Shown in pieces: positions 21,014 to 22,867 of a stretch of DNA of 22,867 bases (the first letter of the stretch is position 1; each line of letters begins with the position of its first letter). Below the pieces are notes generated by a model. The model saw only the letters and a program-made list of their open reading frames with translations, searched no databases and had not been told where the DNA came from. This DNA comes from a virus. The DNA lies in IMG/VR virus record IMGVR_UViG_3300017726_000094, positions 1 to 22,867 of that record; one strand, written 5' to 3'. A program made the translations under genes and the position numbers.

Positions 21014-21391
21014 ATGAAACACGAAAACGAAAACGTTGCACTCTCTAGTGGGGGAGAGATGAAAACCCCTAAAGGGGTTTTCTCTCCCCCATCTAGAGAG
21101 TACGCAAATTCGCAATCGCGAACCGATGCCGCGAAGACGACTTTAAGCGCTCTCAAAAAACGAGTTCGCTTTACGCCTGAAGTCGAAAAGCCGAAAGACG
21201 AACTGCGCCGATGCGCAGACGGAAACATTCGCGGAACGCTAAACGGAATCGAAACGGAAATATTCCAGGGCGAATCAAATCGCCCTGGAGCGATTCCCGG
21301 AATTAAATACGATTTCGTCCGATTTAAAAATCATCCCGCATTCGACGAATACGGAAACTATATCGGGAAAAATAAAATAATAGGCGAGTAA
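21014..21391 (+). CDS. Hypothetical protein with hairpin-rich 5' coding region
   Basis: This protein has 125 aa from ATG 21014, or 110 aa from the in-frame ATG 21059. The first part is basic and low in structure (RTDAAKTTLSALKKRVRFTP). The C-terminal part (IRGTLNGIETEIFQGESNRP, then IKYDFVRFKNHPAFDEYGN) looks like a folded mixed alpha/beta region. I do not recognise a family. A 26-bp hairpin spans codons 10-29, and a perfect 10-bp hairpin lies at 21264-21289. The stop overlaps the next ATG by one base. The later start is attractive because ATG 21059 is preceded by GGGGGAGAG. Confidence 0.55.
   Translation: MKHENENVALSSGGEMKTPKGVFSPPSREYANSQSRTDAAKTTLSALKKRVRFTPEVEKPKDELRRCADGNIRGTLNGIETEIFQGESNRPGAIPGIKYDFVRFKNHPAFDEYGNYIGKNKIIGE
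21041..21100 (+). promoter_or_regulatory. Long hairpin with a start codon in its bulge
   Basis: Three paired blocks stack: CTCTCTAG with CTAGAGAG (8 bp), TGGGGGAGAG with CTCTCCCCCA (10 bp), and AAAACCCC with GGGGTTTT (8 bp), closed by a TAAA loop. The left strand bulges by exactly ATG (21059-21061), an in-frame start. The inner AAAACCCC-TAAA-GGGGTTTT part looks like an intrinsic terminator. Confidence 0.7.
21264..21289 (+). repeat. Perfect 10-bp hairpin inside coding sequence
   Basis: TCCAGGGCGA (21264-21273) pairs with TCGCCCTGGA (21280-21289) around the loop ATCAAA. It is GC-rich, has no following T run, and lies within the gene at 21014-21391. Confidence 0.8.
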
Positions 21392-21606
21392 TGGATTATA
21401 AAAGATTAAGTAATTCGAAAGAGCGTTTTATCGGTAAGCGTTTAAGTTATCGAATCTTTTTAAATAAAGACGCTAAGTATTATGCAATTAATAAAAACGA
21501 TAAATCGCCTACGTTTACGCATCGCACCGATTTAAACCGTTGGATTAAAAATCGCGTTGAACAAATAAGCGATCAGCAAACGTCTAATCAAGCGGAGTTG
21601 TTTTGA
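21391..21606 (+). CDS. Small hypothetical protein
   Basis: This 71-aa basic protein (RLSNSKERFIGKRLSYRIFL, then YYAINKNDKSPTFTHRTDLN, then RWIKNRVEQIS) starts on a one-base overlap with the upstream stop. Its stop overlaps the next start (TTGA). No family is recognised. The charge suggests nucleic acid binding, as inference only. Confidence 0.55.
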   Translation: MDYKRLSNSKERFIGKRLSYRIFLNKDAKYYAINKNDKSPTFTHRTDLNRWIKNRVEQISDQQTSNQAELF

Positions 21607-22049
21607 CAACCTCCGCTTGTAGGCTGACACGATTACGCGATGCAGGAAAAGATCGTTGGAGCAAGAAACGCGGTTTGTATCGTTGCATTTGCGGAACGGA
21701 AAAAGAAATCGACGATCATTCGGTGCGAACTGGCAAAACGAAATCTTGCGGATGCTTGAACCGTGAAAGCTTGCGAGATCGTGCAAAGATGCGCCAAAGA
21801 CAAATCGCTGGCGGACTCGCGATCAAGGGACGACCTGGATCGTGTAAAGGCTTAATTCGCATCTACGAATTCGAATCAAAATACTCGAAACCGCGAGGGC
21901 GTAATCTTTGGGTCACGATTGAAGAACTCGCACAAATTTATCATGGAGTTCTTCCAGATCCATTCGCGGAACCGGAACGATTCGCGCAAGTGCGACCCTT
22001 CAAGAAAAAGCGATATAACGGCAATCGCTTCGTCAAGCTTCGTAAGTGA
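21603..22049 (+). CDS. Zinc-knuckle protein related to phage HNH-associated domains
   Basis: This 148-aa protein has a CxC...CxC zinc site (C28, C30, C49, C51) in YRCICGTEKEIDDHSVRTGK and TKSCGCLNRE, a motif often found before HNH or AP2 domains in phage homing-type proteins. Here no HNH motif follows. The C-terminal half is basic with RNLWVTIEELAQIYHGVLPD, resembling a DNA-binding helix. The start is a TTG that overlaps the previous stop (TTGA). It probably binds DNA or RNA; a nuclease role is not supported. Confidence 0.6.
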   Translation: MTTSACRLTRLRDAGKDRWSKKRGLYRCICGTEKEIDDHSVRTGKTKSCGCLNRESLRDRAKMRQRQIAGGLAIKGRPGSCKGLIRIYEFESKYSKPRGRNLWVTIEELAQIYHGVLPDPFAEPERFAQVRPFKKKRYNGNRFVKLRK

Positions 22050-22060
22050 TTCCACAAATC

Positions 22061-22112
22061 TGCAAACGCGTTTGCACTACTTTTTGACACGATTTGATAC
22101 TTCGCAGATGAT
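22061..22112 (+). promoter_or_regulatory. Palindromic operator and promoter before the last gene
   Basis: TGCAAACGCGTTTGCA (22061-22076) is a perfect 16-bp palindrome. Seven bases later comes TTGACA (22084-22089), a 17-base spacer and GATGAT (22107-22112). This is a plausible regulated promoter facing the morphogenesis gene and, on a circular map, possibly the terminase and head operon. Confidence 0.55.
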
Positions 22113-22145
22113 AACGATAACGCGTAATTTCCTCCGATTGCATGG

Positions 22146-22817
22146 ATGCAAATCGATATACGTTCCGATATCAAAGAGCTTACAAGATCGCTGAACCGCA
22201 TCCAGCGAAAGCAAATCCCCTTCGCAACTTCTAAAGCGCTGAACGCAACCGCGTTCGATGTCCGCAAGACGCTACAAGACGCACTCGATATTCACCTAGA
22301 CAATCCGACTGCATACACAAAACGCGGGGTCCAAGTCGAGAAATCAACAAAGCGCAACCTCGTTGCGAAGGTCGGGTTCAGATCGCGCAAGTTTGGAAAA
22401 GGTCAGGGCAAGATCACGCAAGCTGAATACATGAAGCGCCAGATCAAAGGCGGGACTAGATTCCCTCAAGGTCAAGCGATCCCCGTTCCGGTCCCATCCA
22501 ATATGCGACCAAACAAATTTGGGAATATTCCACGCGGAAAGATTGATCGCTTACTCGCAGACAAAGACAAATATTTTAGCGGTACGCCCAAGGGCGGGAA
22601 AGGTGGCGCGGGTATTTGGCAACGTATGCCAGCGAATAGCAAACGCGCCAAGTCTAGGAACAAAGGCGGAAGAATTCGAATGGTGATCGCATGGGAACCC
22701 AAGGCGCAATACTCGGGACGCTTTCCGTTTCGCCAAATCGTAGCGCGTACCGTCAGAAAAAACTTTCGGTTGAGATTTGATACTGCAATACGCAATGCCC
22801 TTGCTAGTGCGCGTTAA
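22146..22817 (+). CDS. Probable phage tail/morphogenesis protein
   Basis: This 223-aa basic protein has an N-terminal half (IKELTRSLNRIQRKQIPFAT, then SKALNATAFDVRKTLQDALD, then NPTAYTKRGVQVEKSTKRNL) typical of phage minor-tail or head-tail morphogenesis proteins in which an N-terminal helix is followed by FATxxALNxTA and a small beta domain. The middle and C-terminus are rich in Lys, Arg and Gly (TPKGGKGGAGIWQR). It stands apart from the other structural genes, behind its own promoter region. I cannot name a family. It would join the structural operon if the ends of the window are adjacent in a circular genome. Confidence 0.5.
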   Translation: MQIDIRSDIKELTRSLNRIQRKQIPFATSKALNATAFDVRKTLQDALDIHLDNPTAYTKRGVQVEKSTKRNLVAKVGFRSRKFGKGQGKITQAEYMKRQIKGGTRFPQGQAIPVPVPSNMRPNKFGNIPRGKIDRLLADKDKYFSGTPKGGKGGAGIWQRMPANSKRAKSRNKGGRIRMVIAWEPKAQYSGRFPFRQIVARTVRKNFRLRFDTAIRNALASAR

Positions 22818-22856
22818 AGATAGGTTCTTTCTAGCGCTTTCTCTGAGTTCCTCTTC

Positions 22857-22867
22857 AGATCGGAAGA
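22857..22867 (+). other. Illumina adapter remnant
   Basis: The last 11 bases, AGATCGGAAGA, equal the start of the TruSeq adapter. They are probably a sequencing artefact and should not be read as phage DNA. Confidence 0.8.

Noticed and set aside
1-22867. CRISPR array, insertion sequence or rRNA
   Set aside because: No regularly spaced repeats, transposase motifs or rRNA-like sequence were seen.

Overview
The window reads as a nearly complete genome, or a large contiguous part, of a small temperate siphovirus-like phage. It is probably a virome or metagenome contig, because its last 11 bases match the start of the Illumina TruSeq adapter. Genes are densely packed, often joined by 1-14 base overlaps (TAATG, ATGA, TTGA), and nearly all lie on the + strand. 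The backbone is rich in CpG and in Arg codons CGA/CGC. The host looks like a Gram-negative bacterium with a tRNA-Gly(GCC) gene, but I cannot name it.

Positions 42-7437 hold DNA packaging and the head: terminase small and large subunits, a probable head-tail joining protein, a lambda-type portal, a modular accessory protein, and a prohead protease fused to an HK97-fold major capsid protein. Positions 7437-14565 hold head closure, tail terminator, tail tube, tail assembly chaperones with a -1 frameshift site, a short tape measure, tail tip proteins, a mosaic fibre and a fibre-assembly chaperone. Positions 14565-15493 hold the lysis cassette: a membrane/coiled-coil protein, a holin-like protein, a 20-residue ORF and an M15 endopeptidase.

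Positions 15494-18100 are an integration and immunity module. An attP contains the 3' half of tRNA-Gly(GCC), framed by a 16-bp inverted repeat and by repeated TATCGGT arm-type sites. A tyrosine integrase, an unknown gene and a CI-type repressor lie on the - strand, with divergent small genes on the + strand. This module is nearly free of CpG, unlike the backbone, and its right edge appears to be a recombination joint between two related HTH/excisionase-like genes. Having phage genes on both sides of the att site means the sequenced form was not integrated.

Positions 18105-22049 are early or DNA-metabolism genes: an XF1762-like protein, a C5-cytosine methyltransferase, a DUF1064-like nuclease, a probable ssDNA-binding protein, a gene containing long RNA hairpins, and a zinc-knuckle protein. 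A palindrome plus promoter (22061-22112) precedes a probable tail or morphogenesis gene. On a circular map that gene would lead into the terminase genes.

The most striking signal is at 18957-19775. A complete methyltransferase gene wholly contains a 263-codon ORF in the +1 frame, and the two start codons are 4 bases apart (ATGAATG). The second frame encodes sequence that I recognise from a recurrent phage protein family, so this looks like genuine dual coding. Other signals are a canonical A AAA AAG slip site leading into the ssDNA-binding gene and a start codon located in the bulge of a 26-bp hairpin.
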